This document shows positions 1 to 9,232 of a stretch of 64,000 bases of DNA, one piece after another. Origin of the DNA: UBA974 sp002292405. Its GTDB lineage: Bacteria > Bacteroidota > Bacteroidia > Flavobacteriales_D > Sanyastnellaceae. The translations under genes and the position numbers were made by a program. Positions within the stretch are counted from its first letter, which is position 1, and each line of letters starts with the position of its first letter. The notes below the pieces were generated by a model. The model saw only the letters and a program-made list of their open reading frames with translations, did no database searches and was not told the DNA's origin. The DNA is taken from contig CALTBR010000002.1 in the NCBI GenBank assembly GCA_943842425.1, positions 62,001 to 126,000 on the forward strand, written 5' to 3'.

Positions 1-67
1 CTTTCGCCATTTTTAGAATCTTCTTTCGGCGGGTTCTAGACGCCACTGCATTCGATGAACGAGGCAT
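1..67 (-). CDS. rplT: 50S ribosomal protein L20, N-terminal part only
   Basis: Start of L20, a large-subunit protein that binds 23S rRNA early in assembly. Only the first 22 codons are inside the window; the gene continues past base 1. The visible peptide begins MPRSSNAVASRTRRKKILK, the standard basic L20 start. It is the fourth gene of the thrS-infC-rpmI-rplT order on the minus strand, about 100 bases after rpmI, so position and sequence agree. In many bacteria L20 represses this operon by binding its mRNA; no such site was identified here. Confidence 0.93.
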   Translation of the reverse strand, partial: MPRSSNAVASRTRRKKILKMAK

Positions 68-170
68 GAGTTAAATGTTTTTAATGGTTGGTGAAAAGGC
101 ACGAGTAAATTATACTCGCCTAATGCTTATTTACCAAACACTGGGTTAATTAGACCAAAATTGAGTAAAA

Positions 171-365
171 TCAGATACAGAGTTGTCGCTTGATGTTCGG
201 CGTATCAGCCTTGCTGACCAATGCCGAGTGAGTCAAGTTACGTTTCTGCTTAGTAGCTTTCTTAGTCAAAATATGACTTTTAAAAGCATGCTTACGCTTG
301 ATTTTACCCGATGCGGTTAGTTTGAAGCGCTTCTTGGCGCTTGATTTAGTTTTCATCTTCGGCAT
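171..365 (-). CDS. rpmI: 50S ribosomal protein L35
   Basis: Small basic protein of the large ribosomal subunit, 64 residues, the usual family length. It opens with MPKMKTKSSAKKRFKLTASG, the typical L35 start, followed by a lysine/arginine-rich body (KIKRKHAFKSHILTKK) that binds rRNA. It lies 21 bases after infC and about 100 bases before rplT on the minus strand, in the conserved translation operon. Identity is secure from both sequence and context. Confidence 0.96.
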   Translation of the reverse strand: MPKMKTKSSAKKRFKLTASGKIKRKHAFKSHILTKKATKQKRNLTHSALVSKADTPNIKRQLCI

Positions 366-386
366 GGCCTTAGATATTTTAGGGGT

Positions 387-941
387 TTATTTCTTTTTCG
401 GATTGAACATTACGGTCATTCGCTTTCCTTCCAACTTAGGCATCTGTTCTACAGTACCTACATCTTCGAGAGCAGTAGCAAATTTAAGCAGTAGGATCTC
501 ACCACGTTCTTTAAATACAATAGTTCTTCCACGAAAGAACACATAAGCTTTTAATTTAGCTCCATCCATTAAAAACTTTCGCGCATGCTTCAGTTTAAAT
601 TGGAAGTCGTGATCATCAGTATTGGGACCTAAGCGTATTTCTTTTACAACAACCTTAGATTGTTTTGATTTGATTTCCTTCTGTTTCTTCTTTTGTGCAT
701 ACAAGAATTTTTTATAGTCAATTATCCTACATACTGGAGGGTCTGCTTTCGGAGAGATCTCAACTAAGTCGAGTTCTAATTCATTTGCCAATGTTAAAGC
801 TGCAGCAGTAGTCATTACTGATGGCTCTAAATTATCTCCCACCACACGTACAGAATCAACTTCAATATGCTCGTTGATACGATGTGGATCTTCCTTGCGA
901 ACTCTACCTCGGTAGGGACGACGTTTCCTGCGAATTGCTAT
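387..941 (-). CDS. infC: Translation initiation factor IF-3, non-ATG start
   Basis: IF-3 binds the 30S subunit, keeps it apart from 50S and checks the start codon and initiator tRNA. Both domains are visible: the N-terminal INEHIEVDSVRVVGDN segment, then the C-terminal domain with VVVKEIRLGP and EGKRMTVMFNPKKK. The reading frame stays open upstream of the first GTG (codon ending at 845) through the conserved N-terminus to an in-frame TAA, and contains no ATG. The best start is ATA at 941-939, giving a protein beginning (M)AIRRKRRPYRG of 184 residues; ATT at 935-933 is the alternative. IF-3 genes often use rare start codons that IF-3 itself discriminates against, so autoregulation is likely. 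It lies 33 bases after thrS. Confidence 0.93.
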   Translation of the reverse strand: MAIRRKRRPYRGRVRKEDPHRINEHIEVDSVRVVGDNLEPSVMTTAAALTLANELELDLVEISPKADPPVCRIIDYKKFLYAQKKKQKEIKSKQSKVVVKEIRLGPNTDDHDFQFKLKHARKFLMDGAKLKAYVFFRGRTIVFKERGEILLLKFATALEDVGTVEQMPKLEGKRMTVMFNPKKK

Positions 942-974
942 AGCTAGATCGTTTTATTTGTTCAAGACACTCAG

Positions 975-2912
975 TTAAACGGCAATCATTTCAGCAACTT
1001 CAGAAAGAACACGTTCTGCAAAAGCTTTAATGGTCATCGTACCGACATCCCCTTCTCCTTGCTTTCGCACGGATACAGTTCCTTCGGATTTTTCGTTTTC
1101 TCCCACTATGAGCATGTAAGGAATCTTTTCTAATTCGGCGTCGCGAATTTTTCTTCCCACCTTTTCAGAGCGGCTATCTACGAGTGCGCGAATATCGTGA
1201 TTTTCTAACATATTTGAAACTTCTTCAGCATAATCATTATATTTATCAGACAATGCTAGCACTCGCGCCTGTTCTGGGGTGAGCCAAAGTGGAAATTTAC
1301 CTGCACAATGCTCTATTAAAATGGCTACAAAACGTTCCATAGAGCCAAATGGCGCCCTGTGAATCATCACTGGACGATGTTTTGCGTTATCGGAACCGAT
1401 GTACTCAAGTTCGAAACGTTCAGGCAGGTTGTAATCTATTTGGACTGTACCCAATTGCCAAGTCCTTCCTATCGCATCACGCACCATAAAATCGAGCTTG
1501 GGACCGTAGAATGCAGCTTCGCCATATTCAACGACAGTTTCGAGATTTTTACTTTCAGCAACTTCGCGAATCGCGGTCTCCGCTTTTTCCCAATTTTCAT
1601 CTGAACCGATGTACTTCTCTGGTTGATCTGAATCTCGTAAGCTGATCTGAATAATAAAATCATTAAACTCGAGGGTCTTAAAAATGTAAAGCACGAGGTC
1701 TATTACATTGCTCACCTCTTCTTTTACTTGTTCGTTCGTACAGAAAATATGGGCGTCATCTTGCGTAAAACCTCGAACTCTTGTAAGTCCGTGTAATTCT
1801 CCACTTTGTTCGTAACGATATACTGTGCCGAACTCTGCAAATCTCACCGGCAAATCTTTGTATGTACGAGGTCTTGCCTTGAAAATCTCACAGTGATGTG
1901 GACAATTCATAGGTTTTAATAAAAACTCCTCTCCGTCAGATGGTGTTTTTATGGGCTGGAAACTGTCCTCACCATATTTTGCGTAATGCCCTGAGGTTAC
2001 ATATAAATCCTTGGAACCTATGTGGGGTGTTATTACAGGTTGGTAGCCAGATTTTCTTTGGGCTTCCTTCAGAAAATTCTCTAACCTACTCCTTAAATCA
2101 GCACCTTTAGGTAACCAAAGTGGCAAGCCCTGCCCTACTCTTTCGCTAAAGTGAAAAAGATCCAATTCCTTCCCCAGCTTCCTGTGGTCACGAGCCTTTG
2201 CTTGCTCAACCATCTCAAGATAGGCTGTAAGCTCTTTCTGTTTCGGGAAGGTTATTGCATAAACTCTCGTCAGCTGCTTGTTATTCGCATCACCCTTCCA
2301 ATAAGCTCCAGCAATCGCAGTAATTTTAGCTGCTTTCACAAAACCGGTATGAGGAATGTGAGGTCCGCGACAAAGGTCTGTAAAATTTCCTTGTGTGTAG
2401 GTCGTAATCGTTCCATCATCTAACCTCTCAAGCAAATCAAGCTTGTATTCATCTCCCTTTTCCTTAAAATATGAAATAGCCTCCGCCTTACTCATTGAAT
2501 TGCGGATAAAGGGGCTTTTCTCCCTCGCAAGCTCTAGCATCTTCTTCTCCACATCTGGAATATGAGCATCCGTAAAAGTGTGTTCTCCGAAATCTACATC
2601 ATAATAAAAACCAAACTCTATAGGTGGTCCCACCCAAAACTTGATCCCATCAAACATAGACTCTAACGCCTCGGCTAAAAGATGTGCAGAACTATGCCAC
2701 ATCGTACTCTTGCCTTCTAGGTCGTTCCAGGTAAGAAGTTTCAATGATGAAGAATCCGTAATCGGTCTTTGGGGGTCTACTACCTCCCCTGCTACTTCCG
2801 CTGCAAGTACATTTCGAGCTAACCCTTCGCTGATGCTCGTAGCGATATCTAATGCTGTAGTTCCTTCTTCAACATTTTTTATAGACCCGTCGGGAAGAGT
2901 GATTTCAATCAT
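975..2912 (-). CDS. thrS: Threonyl-tRNA synthetase
   Basis: Class II aminoacyl-tRNA synthetase that charges tRNA-Thr; 645 residues from the ATG at 2912, the usual length. An N-terminal TGS domain (MIEITLPDGSIKN) leads into the editing domain with its H-x3-H motif (WHSSAHLLAEAL, near residue 80). The catalytic core shows the zinc-binding MNCPHHCEIF stretch and the class II motif 3 region GSMERFVAILIEH, and a C-terminal anticodon-binding domain follows. A TTG three codons upstream is possible but the ATG matches family N-termini. It is the first gene of the thrS-infC-rpmI-rplT operon. Confidence 0.97.
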   Translation of the reverse strand: MIEITLPDGSIKNVEEGTTALDIATSISEGLARNVLAAEVAGEVVDPQRPITDSSSLKLLTWNDLEGKSTMWHSSAHLLAEALESMFDGIKFWVGPPIEFGFYYDVDFGEHTFTDAHIPDVEKKMLELAREKSPFIRNSMSKAEAISYFKEKGDEYKLDLLERLDDGTITTYTQGNFTDLCRGPHIPHTGFVKAAKITAIAGAYWKGDANNKQLTRVYAITFPKQKELTAYLEMVEQAKARDHRKLGKELDLFHFSERVGQGLPLWLPKGADLRSRLENFLKEAQRKSGYQPVITPHIGSKDLYVTSGHYAKYGEDSFQPIKTPSDGEEFLLKPMNCPHHCEIFKARPRTYKDLPVRFAEFGTVYRYEQSGELHGLTRVRGFTQDDAHIFCTNEQVKEEVSNVIDLVLYIFKTLEFNDFIIQISLRDSDQPEKYIGSDENWEKAETAIREVAESKNLETVVEYGEAAFYGPKLDFMVRDAIGRTWQLGTVQIDYNLPERFELEYIGSDNAKHRPVMIHRAPFGSMERFVAILIEHCAGKFPLWLTPEQARVLALSDKYNDYAEEVSNMLENHDIRALVDSRSEKVGRKIRDAELEKIPYMLIVGENEKSEGTVSVRKQGEGDVGTMTIKAFAERVLSEVAEMIAV

Positions 2913-2938
2913 GACACGCAAATATAACTAAGAGAATA

Positions 2939-3460
2939 CTAAGCCTGCGACCTCTTACCCACTTTCTCCCAAGACTTCACTTGCCAGTGTGAAGTGGTGG
3001 TTGCTACGTGTTCAGATTTAGAATCTATTAACTTTGCAGTTAATGCAAATTTCGCAACTCCTTCAGAGTTTAGAGAAGTTTTCAATTTGTCAAGCATCTC
3101 ATCTGGCCAACTGCTCTTTGCTGTGCAACTCCCTACAGGTCGTCTAATATAATCCACTTCTAGACGGCTCAGTATCAACCTAAAATCACTTATGTCGAAA
3201 GCTTCGATTACGTTAAGCCCTGATACGTATTCTCCCGCAGCTGCAATAGTACAAGCGTGCATTGTCCCAAGATGATTAAGATTGCGACGACGATATGGAA
3301 TACTCACTACGCATCCTTTAGGAGAAATTTCAGTAATTGAAATTCTATGAGGCCTGTTAAATGGAACTGCCTCTTGCATCATCCGACTGAATATATTAGG
3401 TTTTCCTGCTTTCGCTCTTTGAAGCGCTCTCACCATTAAGCCTTGCGTAAAAGACTTCAT
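2939..3460 (-). CDS. DUF4442-type hotdog-fold protein, possible thioesterase
   Basis: A 173-residue protein resembling the DUF4442/YiiD C-terminal branch of the hotdog superfamily, whose members are often acyl-CoA or acyl-ACP thioesterases. Visible support is the central segment RRNLNHLGTMHACTIAAAGE, matching the N-H-x-G-T-x-H-A core of hotdog enzymes that packs around the thioester, followed by a beta-rich half. There is no signal peptide, so it should be cytoplasmic. Its start overlaps the stop of the MazG-like gene by 4 bases (ATGA), so the two are probably cotranslated. The substrate is unknown; enzymatic activity is inferred from the fold. Confidence 0.75.
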   Translation of the reverse strand: MKSFTQGLMVRALQRAKAGKPNIFSRMMQEAVPFNRPHRISITEISPKGCVVSIPYRRRNLNHLGTMHACTIAAAGEYVSGLNVIEAFDISDFRLILSRLEVDYIRRPVGSCTAKSSWPDEMLDKLKTSLNSEGVAKFALTAKLIDSKSEHVATTTSHWQVKSWEKVGKRSQA

Positions 3461-3915
3461 TTATGTTCAGATTCAACCCGTTCTATCGATTTAACAAGGG
3501 ATCCTGATTTTGTTAGAATGGTCGAAATATCTGGGCGGAAATAATTTGGGCCTTTCAACACCTTGCCGTCTTCACGAAAAATTGGGAGACTGTCCGATCC
3601 AAGTTTGGACATGTTACTAGCCTGAATTTCATTGAAAACATCCTCAATCACACCTTGCATCCCATGACTTAAAATAGTGCCACAAAGAATGTACAACTGA
3701 TCGCCTAGAGCATCTGCTACTTCAACCATATCTCCTGCTTTAGCAGCCTCCAGGTACTCATTATTTTCCTCTTCCATAAGTCTATGGCGTAACGCCACTT
3801 GATCAGATGTTAAGGCCGTTGTAGGTGTATTCGACCAAGGAATATGAAAGGCATCACTGAAAGTGCGAACAGCTTTAAGAACAGCTTGAAAAGACATTGT
3901 GTTTTGCATATCCAC
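3457..3915 (-). CDS. MazG-like all-alpha nucleotide pyrophosphatase
   Basis: A 152-residue protein of the all-alpha NTP pyrophosphatase (MazG/phosphoribosyl-ATP pyrophosphohydrolase-like) superfamily. The metal-binding pattern is visible as EEENNEYLEA followed about 13 residues later by DALGDQLYILCG, the E-E-x-x-E plus D arrangement that coordinates magnesium. The C-terminal part (MSKLG...REDGKVLKGPNYFRPD) matches a subgroup found in bacteria and phages. Enzymes of this fold hydrolyse (d)NTPs or damaged nucleotides to monophosphates. It is the promoter-proximal gene of a pair, sharing an ATGA overlap with the hotdog gene, and is divergent from moxR. The exact nucleotide substrate cannot be told from sequence. 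Confidence 0.8.
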   Translation of the reverse strand: MDMQNTMSFQAVLKAVRTFSDAFHIPWSNTPTTALTSDQVALRHRLMEEENNEYLEAAKAGDMVEVADALGDQLYILCGTILSHGMQGVIEDVFNEIQASNMSKLGSDSLPIFREDGKVLKGPNYFRPDISTILTKSGSLVKSIERVESEHK

Positions 3916-4122
3916 TAAATTGAATATTTAATCTCTTCATTCCAAACCCAGCGATCAATTGTTACTCACTTTCATTCAACAATCTCATCATTCTAATTTT
4001 GTAGCAACGTACCAACATACAATTTACTTTAAACGATAGTGTTCACTTAACAAGTTTTAAAACTTTGAATAGAAAAATACACGAACAAATTCATATTTTT
4101 GATTTTCCGAAAATAAATTAAT

Positions 4123-5187
4123 ATGAACGAAGAGATACAAGAATTGACGGATGTGGCAATTAAAGGAGTTGAGAATGTGGGTGCAACATCTGGTGACTCG
4201 CTTGATATACAAGCGTTAAACCTAAAAATAGAGAAGGCCAGCAGGGTAACGGACATCATTCGTCTCGAGATGAGTAAAACCATTATTGGCCAAACCGAGA
4301 TGGTCGACAAACTCCTTATAGGTTTGCTAGCTAATGGGCATGTTCTCCTTGAGGGAGTACCAGGACTTGCGAAGACTCTTGCAATAAACAGCTTGAGTAA
4401 AACCATAGATGCTCAGTTTTCAAGAATACAGTTTACTCCTGACCTTCTACCTGCTGACGTGGTGGGAACGATGATTTATAATCCTCGTGAGGAAAGTTTT
4501 AAGGTAAAGAAAGGGCCTGTTTTCGCGAATTTTGTTTTGGCAGATGAGATAAATCGAGCTCCTGCGAAAGTGCAAAGTGCGCTACTTGAAGCAATGCAGG
4601 AAAGGCAGGTTACTATAGGAAATGAGACTTTCGAAGTCCCTAATCCTTTCTTAGTTCTTGCAACACAGAATCCAGTAGAACAGGAAGGAACATATCCTCT
4701 TCCTGAAGCGCAAGTTGATAGATTCCTACTGAAAGTGGTTATAGGATACCCTACAAAGGATGAAGAACAGAAGATACTCAGAGCTAACATGACAGTAGAA
4801 GGTCTGCCGAAACCCTCATCAGTAGTTACAACGAAACAAATTTTAGAAGCGAGAGATCTTGTTAGAGAAATATACTTAGACGAAAAAGTCGAGAAATATA
4901 TTATCGACCTTGTTTTCGCAACACGCTCACCTGAAAATGTCGGGCTCGGTCATTTAACAGAATTAATATCTTTCGGAGCCTCTCCCAGGGCGAGTATAGG
5001 ACTTGGGCTAGCTTCTAAAGCACACGCATTTATGGATCATCGTGGATATGTAACTCCTGAAGATGTTAGAGCTGTAGCTATGGATGTTATGAGACATAGA
5101 GTCGGCCTTACTTTCGAAGCAGAGGCAGAAAACATTACTCAAGAACAAATTGTAACTGAGATAATGGATAGCGTGATCGTACCTTAA
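4123..5187 (+). CDS. moxR: MoxR family AAA+ ATPase
   Basis: MoxR-type AAA+ ATPase of 354 residues, first gene of the Bat operon. The Walker A motif GVPGLAKT (about residues 78-85) and Walker B region ADEINRAP (141-148) are intact, and ATQNPVEQEGTYPLPEAQ is the typical MoxR sensor region. MoxR ATPases act as chaperones for von Willebrand A (VWA) proteins, and two VWA genes plus a DUF58 gene follow in the same operon, so it probably remodels these partners at the membrane. The first 25 residues are acidic and poorly conserved. The stop codon overlaps the next start by one base (TAATG). Confidence 0.95.
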   Translation: MNEEIQELTDVAIKGVENVGATSGDSLDIQALNLKIEKASRVTDIIRLEMSKTIIGQTEMVDKLLIGLLANGHVLLEGVPGLAKTLAINSLSKTIDAQFSRIQFTPDLLPADVVGTMIYNPREESFKVKKGPVFANFVLADEINRAPAKVQSALLEAMQERQVTIGNETFEVPNPFLVLATQNPVEQEGTYPLPEAQVDRFLLKVVIGYPTKDEEQKILRANMTVEGLPKPSSVVTTKQILEARDLVREIYLDEKVEKYIIDLVFATRSPENVGLGHLTELISFGASPRASIGLGLASKAHAFMDHRGYVTPEDVRAVAMDVMRHRVGLTFEAEAENITQEQIVTEIMDSVIVP

Positions 5188-6053
5188 TGGATACAGTAGA
5201 ACTTCTTAAACAAGTAAGACGTGTGGAGATAAAAACACGTGGGTTAAGCGACAAGATTTTCTCTGGCGAGTACGCAAGTGCTTTTAAAGGTCGAGGAATG
5301 GCGTTCAGTGAGAACCGAGAATACCAGCACGGAGATGAGGTGAGATCAATTGATTGGAATGTCACCGCGAGAATGGGTACTCCCTATGTTAAAGTTTTTG
5401 AAGAAGAGCGCGAGTTGACTGTCTTTATTTTAGCAGATATAAGTGGTTCTATTGACGGTGGTACGAGGGGTGTAAGCAAGAGAGATCGTATTACGGAACT
5501 GGCGGCGGTACTTGCCTTTAGTGCAATGGGTAATAATGATAAAGTAGGGGCCATACTTTTCTCCGACCGCATCGAAAAATTTATCCCACCGAAAAAAGGC
5601 AAGTCTCACGTACTTAGAATAATTCGTGAAATCATCGAGATTGAGCCAGAAGGGAAAGGAACAGATATCACGAATGCGTTAGATCATTTCCTATCGGCAA
5701 TGAAAAAGCGCACAGTTTCATTCCTGCTTAGTGATTTCAGAGACTCGGGATATGAAGACCTGCTTAAACGAGCGGGAAGAAAGCACGATTTCGTAGCCCT
5801 AAAAATAGAAGATCCTATTGATTTAGATATCCCCGACGTAGGATGGTTGCCTTTGAAAGATCATGAAAGTGGAGAAACAAAATGGATGAGAACTGGTTCT
5901 AAGAAAGACAGAATTAGGTACAGAGCTATTGAGCTAGAGCGGTCTGAAAACTTAAAACGAGCATTTGCTCGAGCAGGTATAGATTCAACGACGATAAGAA
6001 CTGATATGCCTTATGTAAAACATTTAATGCAATTATTCGATCGCCGTGGATAA
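5187..6053 (+). CDS. DUF58 domain protein of the Bat operon
   Basis: Cytoplasmic DUF58 protein, 288 residues. It carries the family signature around residues 48-62 (HGDEVRSIDWNVTAR) and a VWA-like metal site DISGS (84-88), so it probably folds as a VWA-type domain. DUF58 genes nearly always follow moxR, and the two proteins are thought to act together. No transmembrane segment is seen. It starts one base inside the moxR stop and ends inside the start of the next gene (GTG at 6046), which indicates translational coupling through the operon. Confidence 0.93.
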   Translation: MDTVELLKQVRRVEIKTRGLSDKIFSGEYASAFKGRGMAFSENREYQHGDEVRSIDWNVTARMGTPYVKVFEEERELTVFILADISGSIDGGTRGVSKRDRITELAAVLAFSAMGNNDKVGAILFSDRIEKFIPPKKGKSHVLRIIREIIEIEPEGKGTDITNALDHFLSAMKKRTVSFLLSDFRDSGYEDLLKRAGRKHDFVALKIEDPIDLDIPDVGWLPLKDHESGETKWMRTGSKKDRIRYRAIELERSENLKRAFARAGIDSTTIRTDMPYVKHLMQLFDRRG

Positions 6054-7038
6054 ATCGTTATACATATTGCGACATACTATAGGAGTTCTCTTGGTCTTGG
6101 GATGCAGCTGTGGGCTTAATTTAATGAATCTCGGCAAATGCATAGCCCAAAGTTCATTACACACTGTCCCCTCTGACCTGGAATTGATGTCGGATACTGG
6201 GAGAATCTCTTGGGGTGAAAGAGCTACTTTAACACTGAGGTTAGGACTTGAGTTAGGTGATAACAGTTCTGGATGGCCTATCTGGGAAGATACCATACCA
6301 GGTGGTTTAGAGATTCTATCCACAAGTAAAATCGACACCATACTACCACAAAAGGACGACCCAGACCAATGGGATATGATTGTGGAACAATCATGGGTAG
6401 TTACGGCATGGGATTCAGGTTATGTCGTTATCCCTGAAATAGAAGTTATGGGCGAAAAATCTGCCCCAGTTATGATTCAAGTGGTGCCCACTCGAACAGG
6501 TGAAGCTCCGGAAATGATGCCCGCCGCTGAAATAATAAAGATAAAATGGACATTCTGGGATAGGATTGAGAAAGCTGCTCCATACTTGTTAAAGATATTG
6601 GCAGTACTCTTACTCGCTTTGGGATTAATCTATTTGCTTAAGAAAATAAAGAAAAAGGAACGTAAAGAAATAGAAATGGTCGTTCCAGACATACCTCCAC
6701 ATATTACGGCTCTTAAAAAATTGAGGGAGCTTGAAGAAAGAAAGAGTTGGGCTAAAGGAGAGGCCAAATCATTTCACGTTCAGCTCAGCGAGATCATCAG
6801 GACATACATAGATGCACGATTCTCCATTTCATCGCTAGAGAGCACGACGAGGGAAGCTGCAGGTCAGATTGATTTGCTTGATATTTCGCAGTCTGATAAA
6901 AGTAATCTCATAAGTGCTTTGAGATTAGGCGATAAAATTAAATTCGCTAAACACACAGCGAGGATAGACGATCACATTAAGGTGATCAATACGTGCATTG
7001 AATTTGTTGAAAACACAATGGTAAATCCCGAATCGTGA
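6046..7038 (+). CDS. Membrane protein of the Bat operon, single TM segment
   Basis: A 330-residue protein between the DUF58 and batA genes. It starts at GTG 6046, overlapping the DUF58 stop by 8 bases, and has an N-terminal hydrophobic signal, a beta-rich periplasmic part, one membrane helix near residues 180-200 (APYLLKILAVLLLALGLIYL) and a cytoplasmic helical tail rich in lysine and glutamate. This layout resembles a short BatD: periplasmic beta domains, one helix, a helical tail. Genes in this slot are common in Bacteroidota Bat operons but have no settled function. It is probably an inner-membrane partner of the VWA proteins. Overlap with batA is 4 bases. Confidence 0.8.
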   Translation: MDKSLYILRHTIGVLLVLGCSCGLNLMNLGKCIAQSSLHTVPSDLELMSDTGRISWGERATLTLRLGLELGDNSSGWPIWEDTIPGGLEILSTSKIDTILPQKDDPDQWDMIVEQSWVVTAWDSGYVVIPEIEVMGEKSAPVMIQVVPTRTGEAPEMMPAAEIIKIKWTFWDRIEKAAPYLLKILAVLLLALGLIYLLKKIKKKERKEIEMVVPDIPPHITALKKLRELEERKSWAKGEAKSFHVQLSEIIRTYIDARFSISSLESTTREAAGQIDLLDISQSDKSNLISALRLGDKIKFAKHTARIDDHIKVINTCIEFVENTMVNPES

Positions 7039-8105
7039 AACAAGTTCTACCTATACATTTAATTGCACTTACAGCGTCAGGAGCTATCGCATTATGGGTA
7101 AATAATTTATACCTATGGGAACGTCCTTGGGCACTTCTCTTAATGCTACTAGCAGTAGGATACACTATACTCAGAACTGTTGGTTCGAGACGATTTGGTA
7201 CTTTATTCGCTTTTATTTCCTTTACAACAGTAAAAAAAGATCTATTTACTGACCTGGTAAGATCTTGGATCTCAGAAATTCCTTTCGCACTAAGAACTTT
7301 TGCTATCGCGTTACTCGCTATTGCGATCGCCCGCCCTCAGTCTTCCAATAGTGTGGAGGATATGACCAGTGAAGGGATAGATTTGGTTTTAGCTATAGAC
7401 GTCTCAGCGTCTATGTTAAGTATGGATTTTAAGCCTAATCGGCTTGAACAAGCAAAATTAGTAGCCATCGATTTTATAAACGAACGCCCTCATGATAGAA
7501 TTGGTGTTGTGGCGTATGAAGGGGAGGCATTTACACAAGTGCCAGTAACTTCAGATCATATAATTGTAAAAAATGGGGTGAGTGGATTAGAGACGGGATT
7601 GCTTGAGGGAGGTACTGCTATAGGGTTAGGTCTCGCTACTTCTGTAAATAGGTTGAGGAAATCTGATGCAAAAAGTCGAGTTATTATTCTTCTTACAGAC
7701 GGGATAAATAACGCGGGTGCGATAGACCCATCAGATGCTGCACAGTTAGCTGAACTCAACGGAATACGTGTGTACACAATAGGAGTTGGATCTATAGGTA
7801 AAGCGAAAAGTCCAGTAGCAATTTTACCTGATGGAACTTATAGGTATGACTGGATAGATGTAAAAATAGATGAGGATGTGCTGATGCAAATCGCAGAAAT
7901 AACGGGTGGAAAATACTATAGAGCTACAAACGCAGAAAAATTAAAATCCATCTATTCGAAAATTGACGTTTTAGAAAAGACTCGCTTCAACGTGATGAGA
8001 TACCAAAGAAAAACTGAGGCCTACCTACCCTTCGCTTTAATGGCTCTAATTTCTCTTCTTTTAGAACGAACTCTGAGATTCACCGTGATAAGATCAATCT
8101 CATGA
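7035..8105 (+). CDS. batA: BatA-like von Willebrand A membrane protein
   Basis: Inner-membrane VWA protein of 356 residues. Two N-terminal membrane helices precede the VWA domain, whose metal-ion-dependent adhesion site is intact: DVSAS at residues 122-126 and a later TDG (LLTDGINNAG). A last hydrophobic helix near the C-terminus (YLPFALMALISLLLERTL) anchors the protein so the VWA domain sits between helices, as in BatA. Bat proteins were named for Bacteroides aerotolerance; their role is linked to oxidative or envelope stress, though the mechanism is unsettled. The start overlaps the upstream gene by 4 bases and the stop overlaps batB by 4. Confidence 0.92.
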   Translation: MKQVLPIHLIALTASGAIALWVNNLYLWERPWALLLMLLAVGYTILRTVGSRRFGTLFAFISFTTVKKDLFTDLVRSWISEIPFALRTFAIALLAIAIARPQSSNSVEDMTSEGIDLVLAIDVSASMLSMDFKPNRLEQAKLVAIDFINERPHDRIGVVAYEGEAFTQVPVTSDHIIVKNGVSGLETGLLEGGTAIGLGLATSVNRLRKSDAKSRVIILLTDGINNAGAIDPSDAAQLAELNGIRVYTIGVGSIGKAKSPVAILPDGTYRYDWIDVKIDEDVLMQIAEITGGKYYRATNAEKLKSIYSKIDVLEKTRFNVMRYQRKTEAYLPFALMALISLLLERTLRFTVIRSIS

Positions 8106-9232
8106 GTTTAAACTCAAAAAACATTAAATCCTTTCAGGCCATGGTGTTGGGGGTGTTTATCGCTGAAATAGTATTTTGGGTTTTTGTGACGGTAGCTGTA
8201 TTATTCGTAAATGAATTCGCTCCACACATAGAGCTTCACAGAAATGACTTGACTTTATTACTTTTCGCTTTGCCGATAGCTGCTGTAAGTTTCCTTATAC
8301 ATCTGAAGTGGAAGATGAAATGTGTGACGGCTCTCTCAGAGGAGAAGCTAGGTGAATCTACATTTCCGAGATTATCTATGGGTAGGGAGGTCTGGAGGTT
8401 TTTAATTTGGCGCTTAGCTATAGCAATGATAGTTGTAGGGGTATTAGGACCTAAAGTGGGGAGTAAGTTACAGGAAGTAGAATCGCAAGGGTCAGACCTC
8501 GTCATCGCCATAGACATAAGCAACAGCATGATGGCTGAGGATTTAGGCATGGATAGGATGAGCTTAGCGAAACGCACAGTGGAGAGGGTACTTGCTAAAT
8601 TAGGAAGCGATAGAGTAGGTCTCGTAATTTTCGCAGGACAGGCATATGTTCAATGTCCATTAACCACTGACTATAGCGCCCTTAAACTTTTCCTAAACAC
8701 GATTCGTCCCGACCTTATCGCAATTCAAGGAACCGCCCTAGGAGAGGCCATAGATGTTAGTGTTCTAGCATTTAAAAATTCACCTGAATCGAATCGTTCT
8801 ATTTTACTTATTACAGATGGTGAAAATCACGAAGACGACCCAGTCGCTGCTGCAGCAAGAGCAAGGGAGAAAGGGATTTCCGTTCACATCATCGGTTTAG
8901 CTACGCCGGAAGGAGCTCCTATTCCTAAATACGATAAGAGTGGACGCAAATTGGGATTCATCCAAGGTGCGGATGGCTCACCTGTTGTTTCTCGCTTGGA
9001 AGAAACAGTATTAGTAGCCACGGCAACAGCTGGAGATGGTAGTTTTACTCGAGCGAAAAAAAGTTTCGTGAACATAGCACCCATAATAAACGCATTAAAC
9101 TCAGCTGAAAAAACTCGCACAAGTAACGTGAGGTTTACCGACTACGACCATCGCTTCCAAATATTCCTATTTATCGCACTGTGCCTCGTCGTGCTCGAGA
9201 CAGTTATACCGCATATCACAAGTCGCAAATGA
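8102..9232 (+). CDS. batB: BatB-like von Willebrand A membrane protein
   Basis: Second VWA protein of the operon, 376 residues, paralogous to the preceding gene. N-terminal helices are followed by a VWA domain with intact metal site DISNS (residues 138-142) and TDGENHEDD. The insert between TDG and the C-terminus contains the segment GLATPEGAPIPKYD, typical of BatB. A C-terminal helix (FQIFLFIALCLVVLETVI) closes the protein. BatA and BatB are expected to work as a pair with the TPR protein encoded next. The gene begins 4 bases inside batA and ends 4 bases inside batC. Confidence 0.92.
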   Translation: MSLNSKNIKSFQAMVLGVFIAEIVFWVFVTVAVLFVNEFAPHIELHRNDLTLLLFALPIAAVSFLIHLKWKMKCVTALSEEKLGESTFPRLSMGREVWRFLIWRLAIAMIVVGVLGPKVGSKLQEVESQGSDLVIAIDISNSMMAEDLGMDRMSLAKRTVERVLAKLGSDRVGLVIFAGQAYVQCPLTTDYSALKLFLNTIRPDLIAIQGTALGEAIDVSVLAFKNSPESNRSILLITDGENHEDDPVAAAARAREKGISVHIIGLATPEGAPIPKYDKSGRKLGFIQGADGSPVVSRLEETVLVATATAGDGSFTRAKKSFVNIAPIINALNSAEKTRTSNVRFTDYDHRFQIFLFIALCLVVLETVIPHITSRK

